Shown here: positions 51,169-59,019 of the stretch, piece by piece
How positions within the stretch are numbered: position 1 is the stretch's first letter
How the letters are laid out: the number at the start of each line of letters is the position of its first letter
DNA from: DAOUBF01 sp034432795
GTDB lineage: Bacteria > Chloroflexota > Anaerolineae > DSLN01
Direction: 5' to 3'
Assembly (NCBI GenBank): GCA_034432795.1
Contig: DAOUBF010000015.1
Span: 4,503 to 68,502, forward strand
Length of the DNA stretch: 64,000 nucleotides
Made by a program: the position numbers and the translations under genes
Notes under the pieces: generated by a model
What the model was told of the DNA's origin: nothing
Databases searched by the model: none
The model's input: only the letters and a program-made list of their open reading frames with translations

Positions 51169-52140
51169 ATGAGACGGATCGCTGTATTAACCAGTGGTGG
51201 AGATGCACCGGGCATGAACGCGGCGATTCGCGCCGTGACCCGCTGCGCCCTGGGCGAGGGCTGGGAAGTCTTCGGCGTGCGCCGGGGCTATGTTGGCCTG
51301 ATCCAGGGCCAGTTTGAGCCTTTGAATGCCCGCTCGGTAGGGGGCATCATCCAGCAGGGCGGCACGATCCTGGGCAGCGCGCGCTCCCCGGAGTTCCAGA
51401 CCGAGGAGGGCCGCCTCCAGGCGGTGCGCGCCCTGCACCAGCAGGACATTGATGCCCTGGTCGTCATCGGCGGCAATGGCTCGCAGGCCGGTGCCCTGGC
51501 CCTCTGGCAGATGGGCTTCCCGGTCGTGGGCGTGGCTTCCACCATTGACAATGACCTGGCAGGCAGCGACATCACCATTGGCGTAGATACCGCGCTCAAC
51601 ATCGCGCTGGAGGCAATTGACCGCCTCAAGACGACCGCCTCCTCGCACCAACGTGCCTTCCTGGTGGAGGTCATGGGGCGGAAGTGCGGCTATCTGGCGT
51701 TGATGACCGGCATCGCCGGGGGCGCGGAGATGATTGTTATTCCGGAGATAGAGACCACGCCGGAGGAGGTGGCCCAGGGGCTGCGTGCGGCCTATGAGCG
51801 CGGCAAGGCCCACGCCATTGCGGTCGTCGCGGAGGGCGCCAAATACGACGCCGAGGCGCTGGCCGCCTACTTCCGCCAGCATCGGGCGCGCATTGGGTTT
51901 GAGTTGCGCACCACCACCCTCGGCCATGTCCAGCGGGGGGGCGCCCCCACAGCCTATGACCGGCTGCTGGCGACACGGCTGGGGGCGGGCGCGGTGGCGG
52001 CACTGGCGCGGGGCGAGGCGGGCGTGCTGGTGGGCATGGTGCGCGGTCGGGTAGCGACGACGCCCTTAACCGAGGTCGTCGGCGTGCAGAAGTCTATTGA
52101 CCCGGAGTTGTTTGCCCTGGCCAGGGTGTTGGAGAGCTAG
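51169..52140 (+). CDS. pfkA: 6-phosphofructokinase
   Basis: 323 residues of the bacterial PfkA family: IAVLTSGGDAPGMNAAIRAV, GYVGLIQG, GGTILGSARSPEF, IGGNGSQAGAL, VGVASTIDNDLAGSDITIGV DTALN, VEVMGRKCGYLA and TTTLGHVQRGGAPTAYDRLL. In the GGNGS motif Asn replaces the common Asp (GGDGS), a variant seen in some family members, including pyrophosphate-dependent ones, so ATP versus PPi use is open. It starts 20 bp after pyruvate kinase. Confidence 0.93.
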   Translation: MRRIAVLTSGGDAPGMNAAIRAVTRCALGEGWEVFGVRRGYVGLIQGQFEPLNARSVGGIIQQGGTILGSARSPEFQTEEGRLQAVRALHQQDIDALVVIGGNGSQAGALALWQMGFPVVGVASTIDNDLAGSDITIGVDTALNIALEAIDRLKTTASSHQRAFLVEVMGRKCGYLALMTGIAGGAEMIVIPEIETTPEEVAQGLRAAYERGKAHAIAVVAEGAKYDAEALAAYFRQHRARIGFELRTTTLGHVQRGGAPTAYDRLLATRLGAGAVAALARGEAGVLVGMVRGRVATTPLTEVVGVQKSIDPELFALARVLES

Positions 52141-52159
52141 GGGGATCTATCCTCCACAG

Positions 52160-52236
52160 AGGGGGACAGGCCCTCACCCCCGGCCCCGTTCCCAACCGGG
52201 CTGAAGCCCGGTACCGGGGGAGGGCGGGGAGAGGCG
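52160..52236. repeat. Family B repeat with CCGGGCTGAAGCCCGG core
   Basis: CCCTCACCCCCGGCCCC/GGGGGAGGGCGGGGAGAGG enclosing CCGGGCTGAAGCCCGGTACC (52196-52215). It lies between convergent pfkA and the anti-sigma gene. Confidence 0.65.
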
Positions 52237-52237
52237 C

Positions 52238-53005
52238 TTAAGGACGTTGGGCCAGCGCCCCGCCGATTACACGCGGGCCGGTGGGGCCGGGGCTGCCTGT
52301 GGCTGGCTCGGTGGTGATGCCGATCTGCTGGTAACTTTGCAGGGGCCGGGGGGCGCGGATGAGTACGGTGGCGTGGCCGTCGGGGCGCACGGTGAAGAGG
52401 CCACCGCTATCCCGTTGCCCGTCGCGGATCAGCCAGACCTGATAGGCTTTGTCCGGGGGCAGGGTGGCGAGGCGGTAAACCACCAGGAGGGCCGTGGATG
52501 ACCCCGGCTGCATATAGACCACGGCCCGCGCCTCTGGCGCCTGTTGCGCGGCCTCCAGGCTGACGCTCATGTGATCCGGCGCGCTTAAAATCCGGCCCAT
52601 CTCCAGCGCGTCGGCCAGGGCCGCATAGCGCGCCCGCTCGCTGAGCGCCAGGCCGCCAAGCGCCAGCAGCGCCAGCAAAGCACCCAGTGCGGCCCAGCGT
52701 GGCAGCACAATCGTCCCCTCCCAAAAGCGCCGCCAGCCTGAGCGACTGGCGACCTGGGGGTGGGCCGCCGGATGCACCGCAGGCTGCGCCCGCAGGCGCG
52801 CCAGGAGTTTCGCCCTCAGCGCAGGGGGCGGCTCCAGCGCCGGCACCTGGTAGAGCAATTCCTCTGCCACGATCTGATAGTCTCTAAGCGTCTCCTGGCA
52901 TATCGGGCAGGTTTCCAGGTGTTGCCGTGCCGCCTCGGCTTCGGCTGGCTCCAACGCGCCGATGGCGTAGAGCGGGATCAATTCATCGTACTCCGCCGGA
53001 TGCAT
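52238..53005 (-). CDS. RskA-type anti-sigma factor, orphan
   Basis: 255 residues. The N-terminal zinc-binding anti-sigma domain (HPAEYDELIPLYAIGALEPA EAEAARQHLETCPICQETL) has the HxxxCxxC motif; one membrane helix is LGALLALLALGGLALSE (residue ~115); the C-terminal domain is RskA-like (VVYRLATLPPDKAYQVWLIR DGQRDSGGLFTV). The membrane-bound protein should sequester an ECF sigma factor, but no sigma gene is adjacent: the ~470 bp upstream hold repeats. Confidence 0.85.
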   Translation of the reverse strand: MHPAEYDELIPLYAIGALEPAEAEAARQHLETCPICQETLRDYQIVAEELLYQVPALEPPPALRAKLLARLRAQPAVHPAAHPQVASRSGWRRFWEGTIVLPRWAALGALLALLALGGLALSERARYAALADALEMGRILSAPDHMSVSLEAAQQAPEARAVVYMQPGSSTALLVVYRLATLPPDKAYQVWLIRDGQRDSGGLFTVRPDGHATVLIRAPRPLQSYQQIGITTEPATGSPGPTGPRVIGGALAQRP

Positions 53006-53479
53006 CGTTAGATAGCCCTTATCCTAATATTACGCTTGCCAGTCCCGTTCCGATCAGGCTGAACGCCCCTGTGTCCTGGTACTTTTAACCACAAGGCTAA
53101 TCCGTTAGTACCTTTGTCCCCCAGGTCCGGTTTAGAGGCTGCTTTAGTGTAGCGCAAGACACGTGATTTGTCACATTGACCCCCCCTTGGGTGTATTTCA
53201 CATTGGGGGCCGTCCTGCGGTTGAAACCGCGCCTGACAGGCCGGTGGCCGGGCGGCCCGCGAGGCGGGATAGAATAGCCTGTAGGGCGGCTTTCCATAGC
53301 CGCCGAAAGGCTTTCCATAGCCGCCGCAGCAGCGCAGAAGAGCGGCAGGTATAGAAACCTGCCCTACGCCTTTAATGTAGGGCAAGACGCGCGATTTGTC
53401 ACATTGACCCTCCCCCATCCAGAGGGAGGGAACCCACCCCCTCCCCCGATGGCGTGGCGGATACCGGCCCCGACGACGC
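53006..53479. repeat. Repeat-rich intergenic region with 34-bp direct repeats
   Basis: No gene is seen. Two near-identical 34-bp direct repeats beginning TGTAG(C/G)GCAAGAC and ending GATTTGTCACATTGACC lie at 53148-53181 and 53376-53409 (31 of 34 identical). Between them are small hairpins: GGCGGCTTTCCATAGCCGCC and a partial second copy, and GCAGGTATAGAAACCTGC. A family B hairpin (CCCTCCCCCATCCAGAGGGAGGG) follows at about 53407-53430. Confidence 0.65.
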
Positions 53480-54757
53480 TCAGGCCGCGCCTGGGGTGCC
53501 AGCGTCGTCTTGCGGAAGCGCAAATCGCAGCGATTGGGCATAGGCACGGGCGGCGGGAACGGAGACCAGTTCCAGTTCCGGATAGCGCAGTGCGGTCAAC
53601 CTGCCGCCGAAGACGCAGCCGGTGTCAATGTTGATGGTGCCGTTAAGCCACTCCGGCTCAAACACCGGCGTGTGCCCGTACACGACCCGCGCCCGGCCCC
53701 GATACTCCGCCGCCCAGTTGTAGCGGATGGGCAGGCCAAACTCATCCAGTTCGCCTGTGGTCTCGCCATATAAAGCGAAGTCACGCACCCGCTTCGTATC
53801 ACGCCCCTGCATCTCCGCCTTCATGCCCGCGTGGGCCACCACCAGACGGCCACCGTCCAGCACGTAGTGGCTGGGCAGGCTTTCCAGGAAGCGGATGACC
53901 AGGGATTTAAACGCCGCTGGCTCCTGCTCCAACTGGGCCAGCGATTGCTCCAGCCCGTGCTTGATCTGCACGTTGCGGCCCTTTAGTTTGCGCAGGAGCT
54001 TGTCATCATGGTTGCCGATCACGCACAGGGCTGCGTCGGAGCGAACCATGCTCATGACCAGGCGGAGGGTCGCTGGGATGTACGGCCCGCGATCCACGAG
54101 GTCACCCAGGAAGATGGCCTTGCGGCCTGTGGGGGGACGCACCTGAAAGCGTTGATCATCGGGAACCCCTGGCCGAAGCCCGATGGTGTAGCCGAGCCGC
54201 TTGAGCAGGGCGACAAGTTCGTCAAAGCAGCCGTGTACATCGCCGATGATGTCAAAAGGCCCATGTTCGTGCCTCCGGTTGACGGGCAGCCGCCGGCGCT
54301 CCACCCACGCAGCTTCCACCTCCTCAGGCGATGAGAGGACATACAGGGCGTCAAAGCCCTCGCGTTCCAGGGTGGGCAGCATCAACTGGAGGGCGTGGCA
54401 CTGCTGGCGGATGACCTCTGGGTTGGCCCGGCTTTCGGGGGGCTGGCGTTCCAGGCAGACGGCCTCCGGCAGGTTGAACACGATGGCAATGGCGGCGCAA
54501 TAATACCTGTGGGCCAGCTTCGGCCATGCCTGGCGTGCCTCCGGGTCAAGGTTCGGCGCGTCAATCACCGTCAGGTGGCCTGCGACCAGCCGCTCAGCGG
54601 CGAGGCGGTACACGTCCTGCTCCCCCGAGCCTGGAAGCCCGCTGTCGGGCGCGATGATCTCGGAGGGCTGGAAGTGCTTATGGGCAAAGGTGGATTTGCC
54701 AGAGCCTGTGGGGCCGATGAGGACGACCAGGGCGAGTTCGGGGATGGTGAGTTTCAT
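53480..54757 (-). CDS. Pnkp-like polynucleotide kinase-phosphatase lacking ligase domain
   Basis: 425 residues. N-terminal P-loop kinase: VVLIGPTGSGKSTFAHKHF, Asp of APDSG and LTVIDAPNLDPEARQAW. The central metallophosphoesterase (residues ~170-390) has FDIIGDVHGCFDELVALL, AIFLGDLVDRGPY, CVIGNHDDKLLRKLKG, LVVAHAGM and VVYGHTPVFEPEW. Order and linkers match bacterial Pnkp, an RNA end-healing enzyme, but the protein ends after the phosphatase, so the adenylyltransferase (ligase) domain is absent. The kinase lid region is shorter than in known Pnkp, and a CR pair after the SD motif is not seen. No Hen1 gene is adjacent. Confidence 0.82.
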   Translation of the reverse strand: MKLTIPELALVVLIGPTGSGKSTFAHKHFQPSEIIAPDSGLPGSGEQDVYRLAAERLVAGHLTVIDAPNLDPEARQAWPKLAHRYYCAAIAIVFNLPEAVCLERQPPESRANPEVIRQQCHALQLMLPTLEREGFDALYVLSSPEEVEAAWVERRRLPVNRRHEHGPFDIIGDVHGCFDELVALLKRLGYTIGLRPGVPDDQRFQVRPPTGRKAIFLGDLVDRGPYIPATLRLVMSMVRSDAALCVIGNHDDKLLRKLKGRNVQIKHGLEQSLAQLEQEPAAFKSLVIRFLESLPSHYVLDGGRLVVAHAGMKAEMQGRDTKRVRDFALYGETTGELDEFGLPIRYNWAAEYRGRARVVYGHTPVFEPEWLNGTINIDTGCVFGGRLTALRYPELELVSVPAARAYAQSLRFALPQDDAGTPGAA

Positions 54758-54760
54758 GGC

Positions 54761-55213
54761 CTAGAATGTGCTCTCCAGGTCCTCCAGCCAGACGCGGCCA
54801 TAGGTCAGCGCCAGGCGTCCGGCCTCGGCCAGCGCCTGGGCCAGTTCCGCGTAGCTGGTGAACTCCCACCAGTGGTCCGGGCCGGGGATGTCGTGCAGGC
54901 CATAGACATGCCACAGGACGTGTGTCAACGGGGCGTGAAGATAGCCAGGGGTGTTGCGCCCCTCCTGTGGACTTAACCCCCGGCTGCGGGCCAGATTGAC
55001 GCGGAAGCGGGCTGTGGGTGTGTCCTGATAGCGCAGCAGTTGGAATTCAATGAAGGCGTACCAGCCGCTCGCCAGCGGGCGGCGGAAGCGGAAGAGGCCG
55101 CTCGCCTGCTGCAGGGGGTCACCAACGAGTTCATAGCCGGCGGCCTGGAAGGCCTGGCCGGTGACACGGAGCAGGGCGTCTTTGAACACCTCGTGCGGCT
55201 TCAAGGGACTCAA
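54761..55213 (-). CDS. Conserved hypothetical protein (DUF4304-like by eye)
   Basis: 150 residues, soluble, no membrane segment. The pattern GYELVGDPLQQASGLFRFRR PLASGWYAFIEFQLLRYQ, then RFRVNLARSRG, resembles DUF4304-type proteins, but this is only visual similarity. It lies 3 bp upstream of the Pnkp-like gene and is probably cotranscribed with it. It may be an accessory factor for that gene. Function unknown. Confidence 0.55.
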   Translation of the reverse strand: MSPLKPHEVFKDALLRVTGQAFQAAGYELVGDPLQQASGLFRFRRPLASGWYAFIEFQLLRYQDTPTARFRVNLARSRGLSPQEGRNTPGYLHAPLTHVLWHVYGLHDIPGPDHWWEFTSYAELAQALAEAGRLALTYGRVWLEDLESTF

Positions 55214-55226
55214 GGATGAAGGAAAC

Positions 55227-55991
55227 TCACCCCTTCAGGTAAATGCGCTGCGGGTCCAATTCCTCGCGCAGCAGGCGCAACTCCTCAGCAGTGGGCGGCT
55301 CGGTGGTGCGCAGGTCGGGCGCGGCGCGCAGCGGCCAGCCGGTGTTGGCGCGGGCCTGTTCCAGGGTGGCGCCGGGGTGGAGGGCAATCAGGACCAGTTC
55401 GCCGCTGTCGTCCGGCGCCAGGATGCCCAGGTCGGTGACGACGGCGGCCGGGCCGTCGCCGCGCAGGCCGGCGGCCTGGCGTTCGTGGCGGCCCCGGAGG
55501 TAACCGGCGGCGGTGATAAAGTCACAGCGTTCGGGGAAGCGGCGCGGCTGGTGCGGCGTAAGCAGGAGGACGCGATTGGCCCAGGCGGCGATCTCGGCGG
55601 CGCCGCCGGAGCCGGGCAGGCGCACCCTGGGCTTCGCATAGTCACCAATCACCGTTGCATTAATGTTGCCATAGCGGTCAATCTGTGCCCCGCCCAGGAA
55701 GCCCACGTCAATCCGCCCGTTCTGCAGATAGAAGGCGAAGATCTCGTACATAGAGCACACGGCGGCGGCACCGCTCACCAGGCAGGGGTCGCCGATGGAC
55801 AGCGGCAACCGCGCGGGCTGGGCGCCGATGATGCCCGCCTCGTAGATCAGGTTCAGGTTGGGCGCGTGCAGCCGCCGCGCCAGGTTGCAGGCCAGGTTGG
55901 GCTGGCCGATGCCCACGAACACGACTTCCCCGTCGCGCAGCAGGCGCGCGGCAGCGACAACCATCATTTCAGACGATGTATAGCCTTCCAC
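55227..55991 (-). CDS. CoA-transferase subunit B (GctB-like)
   Basis: 254 residues of the family I CoA-transferase beta type. ARLLRDGEVVFVGIGQPNLA CNLARRL is the N-terminal part; LNLIYEAGIIGAQPARLPL carries the probable active-site Glu; GFLGGAQIDRYGNINATVI is the conserved glycine-rich segment. It would move CoA between carboxylates together with the A subunit encoded just upstream. GctB-like form suggests a dicarboxylate or oxo-acid substrate, but it is not defined. Confidence 0.85.
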   Translation of the reverse strand: MEGYTSSEMMVVAAARLLRDGEVVFVGIGQPNLACNLARRLHAPNLNLIYEAGIIGAQPARLPLSIGDPCLVSGAAAVCSMYEIFAFYLQNGRIDVGFLGGAQIDRYGNINATVIGDYAKPRVRLPGSGGAAEIAAWANRVLLLTPHQPRRFPERCDFITAAGYLRGRHERQAAGLRGDGPAAVVTDLGILAPDDSGELVLIALHPGATLEQARANTGWPLRAAPDLRTTEPPTAEELRLLREELDPQRIYLKG

Positions 55992-56042
55992 AATAGCCTC
56001 ACCTTCGCTCAGTGCGGGGGTTGGAGATTTATCCCCGATCCC

Positions 56043-56960
56043 CTAATCAAAGCGCCCGTAGTTGACGGGCTGGCTGTAGGCAGGTTGGACGGCCAGCCGG
56101 GCGTGTACCTCTGGCCCCAACTTCTCCCAATAGGTGCGCCGGTCAGGCACGCCATAGACCCACTCCTCCAGATAGCGTTCCAGGCCGCCAGGCTCTGCCG
56201 TGAGCTGATCCCAGGCCAGGTAGAAGGGGTTGTCGCGGTCGTAGTAGCCCTGGGTGTAGGAAGGGTGCGCCGCATAAGGCTCGTGCACTACTGCGCTGAC
56301 GATGAAATCCGGGATCATGGTGCGATTGGGGTCGCTGCGGATGACCTCGGAGGGGACTATCTCCTCCACCGTGACGATGACGCGCTTGGCGGCGAAGGCG
56401 GCCTCGCGCTGTTCGCCGATCACCCCCCAGATTTGGGTGTTGCCCTGGGCGTCGGCGCGCTGGGCATGGATGATGGCCACGTCCGGGTTGAGCGCGGGCA
56501 CGGTGGTCAGGTCCACGCCGGTGTAGGGGCAGCGCACCGTGCGGTACTGCGGGTTAACGGTGGGCAGGTCGTTGCCGGTGGGGCGCATGGGCAGGAAGGG
56601 CAGCCCGGCAGCGCCAGCGGTCAGGCGCGTGATCATGGCGAAGTGGCTGTATTCCTCAATCTCCAACCGGCCCGATTCAATGGCCGTGCGCACGGCCCGC
56701 AACATGCCCACACCGGGGTTGCCGCCCCAACTGAAGATCAACTTGCGGGCGCAGCCTGCCGCCACCATCTGGTCATAGATCAGGTCGGGTGTGGCCCGAG
56801 CCAGGACCAGGTCACGGCGGCGTTGGCGGATGATCTCGTGGCCGGCGGCGAAAGGGATCAGATGGGTGAAGCCAGCGCAATAGACCGTATCGCCATCGTG
56901 GACGAAGCGGGCGATGGCTTCGCGTAGAGTCATCACTTTATCGGATGCGTAGGAACTCAT
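56043..56960 (-). CDS. CoA-transferase subunit A (GctA-like)
   Basis: 305 residues. The start MSSYASDKVMTLREAIARFV HDGDTVYCAGFTHLIPFAAGH is the usual alpha-subunit N-terminus with its glycine-containing loop. FSWGGNPGVGMLRAVRTAIE, and DVAIIHAQRADAQGNTQIWG are further family motifs. It precedes the B subunit by 51 bp; both are needed for one heteromeric enzyme. The C-terminal YGVPDRRTYWEKLG extension is similar to glutaconate-type A subunits. Confidence 0.85.
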   Translation of the reverse strand: MSSYASDKVMTLREAIARFVHDGDTVYCAGFTHLIPFAAGHEIIRQRRRDLVLARATPDLIYDQMVAAGCARKLIFSWGGNPGVGMLRAVRTAIESGRLEIEEYSHFAMITRLTAGAAGLPFLPMRPTGNDLPTVNPQYRTVRCPYTGVDLTTVPALNPDVAIIHAQRADAQGNTQIWGVIGEQREAAFAAKRVIVTVEEIVPSEVIRSDPNRTMIPDFIVSAVVHEPYAAHPSYTQGYYDRDNPFYLAWDQLTAEPGGLERYLEEWVYGVPDRRTYWEKLGPEVHARLAVQPAYSQPVNYGRFD

Positions 56961-57059
56961 GGGAACTCTAGGGTCTCTGGATCATGTTTTCTAGAAACGA
57001 TTATACCCTTGGGCGCGTGATCCGGGGAAATCGCGCTAAAGGTAAAACGTCCGCTTCCC

Positions 57060-57149
57060 TGTCATGCTGAGCGAGCACAGCGAGCGAAGCCTCTCCTGTT
57101 GGGCACATATTTACAGAGATTCTTTGGCGCTTCGCGCCTCAGAATGACA
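57060..57149. repeat. TGTCAT(G)CTGAG / CTCAGAATGACA repeat (family E)
   Basis: Ends TGTCATGCTGAG (57060-57071) and CTCAGAATGACA (57138-57149) are near-perfect inverted arms, with internal GCGAGCACAGCGAGCGAAGC and GATTCTTTGGCGCTTCGCG. This resembles a repeat widely scattered in environmental bacterial genomes. Confidence 0.65.
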
Positions 57150-57176
57150 CTATCGGAGGGGCTTAAGGCAGTCTTC

Positions 57177-57995
57177 CTACGCTTCACGTCGGCTGCGCCC
57201 CAGCATCTCCAGGCCCTGCGACAGCAGCCCGATTTGGGCCACGCCCAGCCAGACCAGGATGAGGGCGATGCCCCAGGCGACCCGGCTGAGCCAGCCGGGC
57301 AACTCCTCGCGCAGCGTGCGCATGTCGGCCTGCAACGAGGCCACCACGCTTTGGTAGCGGCTGACCACGCCCTGGGCGTCTCGCAGGCTGGCGTCCATGG
57401 CGCCGATATTGCGGGCCACCGCCTCAATATCGGTCTTCACCCGCTCCAGGTTGGCGCCGGTCGTGTTCAGGTTGGCCTGCATTTGCTGGAACGAGACGGA
57501 GAGCGTGCCCAGGCTGGCTGAGACCTCGGCCAGGCTGGTGTGCAGCGGCACCTGCGGCGCGTAGACCAGTGTGCCGATGAAGGGCAGGCTGTTCAGCCCG
57601 GCCAGCGTGTCGTCCACGACCTTCGCACTGGCTTCCACCCCGGCGAGCGATCGCTGTGTCGCCGTGATACTGGCGGGGAGGTCTTCTCCAGCCAGGGTCG
57701 CCAGCCCGTCTATCAGCGGCTTGTTCTCGCCAAGCGTTTTGGCGACGCCTTCTGTCGTGGTCTCCAGTAAGTCCAACGTCGTCTGGGTCTTGGTCAGCGA
57801 TGCACTCACGACAAGCAGGCCCTCGGCGGTGGCGTCCAACGCCTGGCTGGCCAGGTCAATCCGGGCCAGGATGGCGGTCGTGGCCCCAGCCTGGGCGCGG
57901 GCCACGAAGGCCAGCGCGACTAGGCTGAACACCAGGCCGGAGGCCCCGGCGATGATCAGCACCAGCCCACCGAGGCGAAGCAGGAATCGTTTCAT
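57177..57995 (-). CDS. Membrane-anchored coiled-coil protein, function unknown
   Basis: 272 residues from ATG 57995 (MKRFLLRLGG). One membrane helix near the N-terminus (LVLIIAGASGLVFSLVALAF), a long Ala/Thr/Leu-rich helical region with heptad character (residues ~45-235, e.g. LTKTQTTLDLLETTTEGVAK), and a second helix near the C-terminus (RVAWGIALILVWLGVAQIGL). The plan resembles MCP-like or MlaD-like helical membrane proteins without their signatures. AAGGGGGA precedes the start. The longer frame upstream is rejected. Neighbours do not identify a role. Confidence 0.65.
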   Translation of the reverse strand: MKRFLLRLGGLVLIIAGASGLVFSLVALAFVARAQAGATTAILARIDLASQALDATAEGLLVVSASLTKTQTTLDLLETTTEGVAKTLGENKPLIDGLATLAGEDLPASITATQRSLAGVEASAKVVDDTLAGLNSLPFIGTLVYAPQVPLHTSLAEVSASLGTLSVSFQQMQANLNTTGANLERVKTDIEAVARNIGAMDASLRDAQGVVSRYQSVVASLQADMRTLREELPGWLSRVAWGIALILVWLGVAQIGLLSQGLEMLGRSRREA

Positions 57996-58038
57996 GGTGT
58001 CCCCCTTTGACTCATCTGGCTTAGCTTTCATGTACGGC

Positions 58039-58695
58039 CTAGCCCTGGGCCTCACGCGGCTGCGGCCTGTACAGCCCGGCTTCGTTGATGCCCAGCATCC
58101 CCGCCTGATAAGAGAGGTCATCCACCAGGGAGAGGTGGGCGATCATCTCTGCCGTCAGCAAGGGGATCCTGCGCCGCTGGTCCAGGCGCTGGGCGATGAT
58201 CTCCAGGTGGTCGTCGCTGGTCATCCAGTGGAGGCGGTCAAACGCCTGCAAGTTCAGCGGGCGCGTGTAGCTGCGCAGGGTTCTCTCGCGCTCCACGTTG
58301 AAATAATCCTCAAAATAGGACATCACCAGTTCGCGCAAGGTGCGATAGACGGCCTCGCGGAAGCGCAGGCCGACGAAGTTGGATTGCCCCACGGCGCCCC
58401 AGGCGCCATCGCGCCTGTAGATGGCCAGCAGGTGCTCATCGTCGCGGTCGGCGAACAGGTTGACGATGAGCGGTGGGTAGCCGAGTCGGCGCAGTGCGGC
58501 GGCCGCGAACAGGGCGCCGTCAAAGCAATGCGCTGTCCGATCCCGCAGGACGCGGAGCGGGCAGCGGTAGAAGGGATCGGCGCTGTAGGGGAGTTGGTCC
58601 AGGAAGGCCTGGATACGGGCCGGGCTATCCAGCGTGGCGAGGAGGTCGCGTTCTTCTGGCGTCAGGGCCTGTTCAAACTGTTGTACAGCCTCCAT
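58039..58695 (-). CDS. Transglutaminase-like cysteine protein
   Basis: 218 residues. A helical N-terminus (EAVQQFEQALTPEERDLLAT) is followed by a transglutaminase-like core: Cys in RDRTAHCFDGALFAAAALRR and His in DRDDEHLLAIYRRDGAWGAV, with Asn/Asp in GQSNFVGLRF completing a possible triad. Such proteins are often hydrolases rather than cross-linking enzymes. ATG 58695 is chosen because a promoter lies at 58754-58782 and the longer frame upstream runs into a repeat. Confidence 0.7.
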   Translation of the reverse strand: MEAVQQFEQALTPEERDLLATLDSPARIQAFLDQLPYSADPFYRCPLRVLRDRTAHCFDGALFAAAALRRLGYPPLIVNLFADRDDEHLLAIYRRDGAWGAVGQSNFVGLRFREAVYRTLRELVMSYFEDYFNVERERTLRSYTRPLNLQAFDRLHWMTSDDHLEIIAQRLDQRRRIPLLTAEMIAHLSLVDDLSYQAGMLGINEAGLYRPQPREAQG

Positions 58696-58753
58696 GTCTT
58701 CACCGTCGTTCAAAAAGATATGGGAGTGGTCTATGGCCGCGAGGGGCGGCTTG

Positions 58754-58782
58754 AGTTTAAGGCAGATGGCCGCTGGCGTCAA
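58754..58782 (-). promoter_or_regulatory. Candidate promoter of the transglutaminase-like gene
   Basis: On the minus strand TTGACG (58777-58782), 17 bp, TAAACT (58754-58759), about 60 bp before ATG 58695. Confidence 0.45.
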
Positions 58783-58803
58783 TCGGACCTCGTTGTGAAG
58801 TAT

Positions 58804-58877
58804 TGCCCCCCACCCCTCCCCCACAGCGGGGGGAGGGGGTGAGTTCCCTCCCCCTGGCTGGGGGAAGGGGCTAACCC
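58804..58877. repeat. Family B hairpin repeat between divergent genes
   Basis: CCCCCCACCCCTCCCCCACA and GCGGGGGGAGGGGGTGAG form a hairpin, followed by CCCTCCCCCTGGCTGGGGGAAGGGG. It separates the transglutaminase-like gene from the secD promoter. Confidence 0.65.
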
Positions 58878-58926
58878 GCCGGGCCATCTGCACCGAATCT
58901 GATAGCACCCCCTATGCGCCCTCCGT

Positions 58927-58955
58927 TTGACAGGGCACCCACCCCAGGCTATAAT
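58927..58955 (+). promoter_or_regulatory. secDF promoter, consensus sigma70
   Basis: TTGACA (58927-58932), exactly 17 bp, TATAAT (58950-58955): perfect -35 and -10 elements. Transcription would start near 58962, about 58 nt before the secD start codon. Confidence 0.8.
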
Positions 58956-59019
58956 GCTCTCTGGGCCAGCCGGGAGCGGCTGGCGTTATTTTGCAGGTGA
59001 AGTAGGAGACGAAGACCGT

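Noticed and set aside
53148..53409. Direct repeats as a CRISPR array
   Set aside because: Only two copies, 228 bp apart, with hairpins between them; no regular repeat-spacer pattern and no cas genes.
53008..53547. 179-codon minus strand frame in the repeat-rich region
   Set aside because: It is built from direct repeats and hairpins (VGGYGKPFGGYGKPP-like repetition) and overlaps the end of the Pnkp-like gene.
55161..56927. 588-codon + strand open frame opposite the CoA-transferase genes
   Set aside because: Both CoA-transferase subunits are well supported on the minus strand; the long open frame results from GC-rich third positions.
58696..58908. 71-codon N-terminal extension of the transglutaminase-like protein
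   Set aside because: The extension runs through a promoter and a family B repeat; ATG 58695 gives the conserved start.
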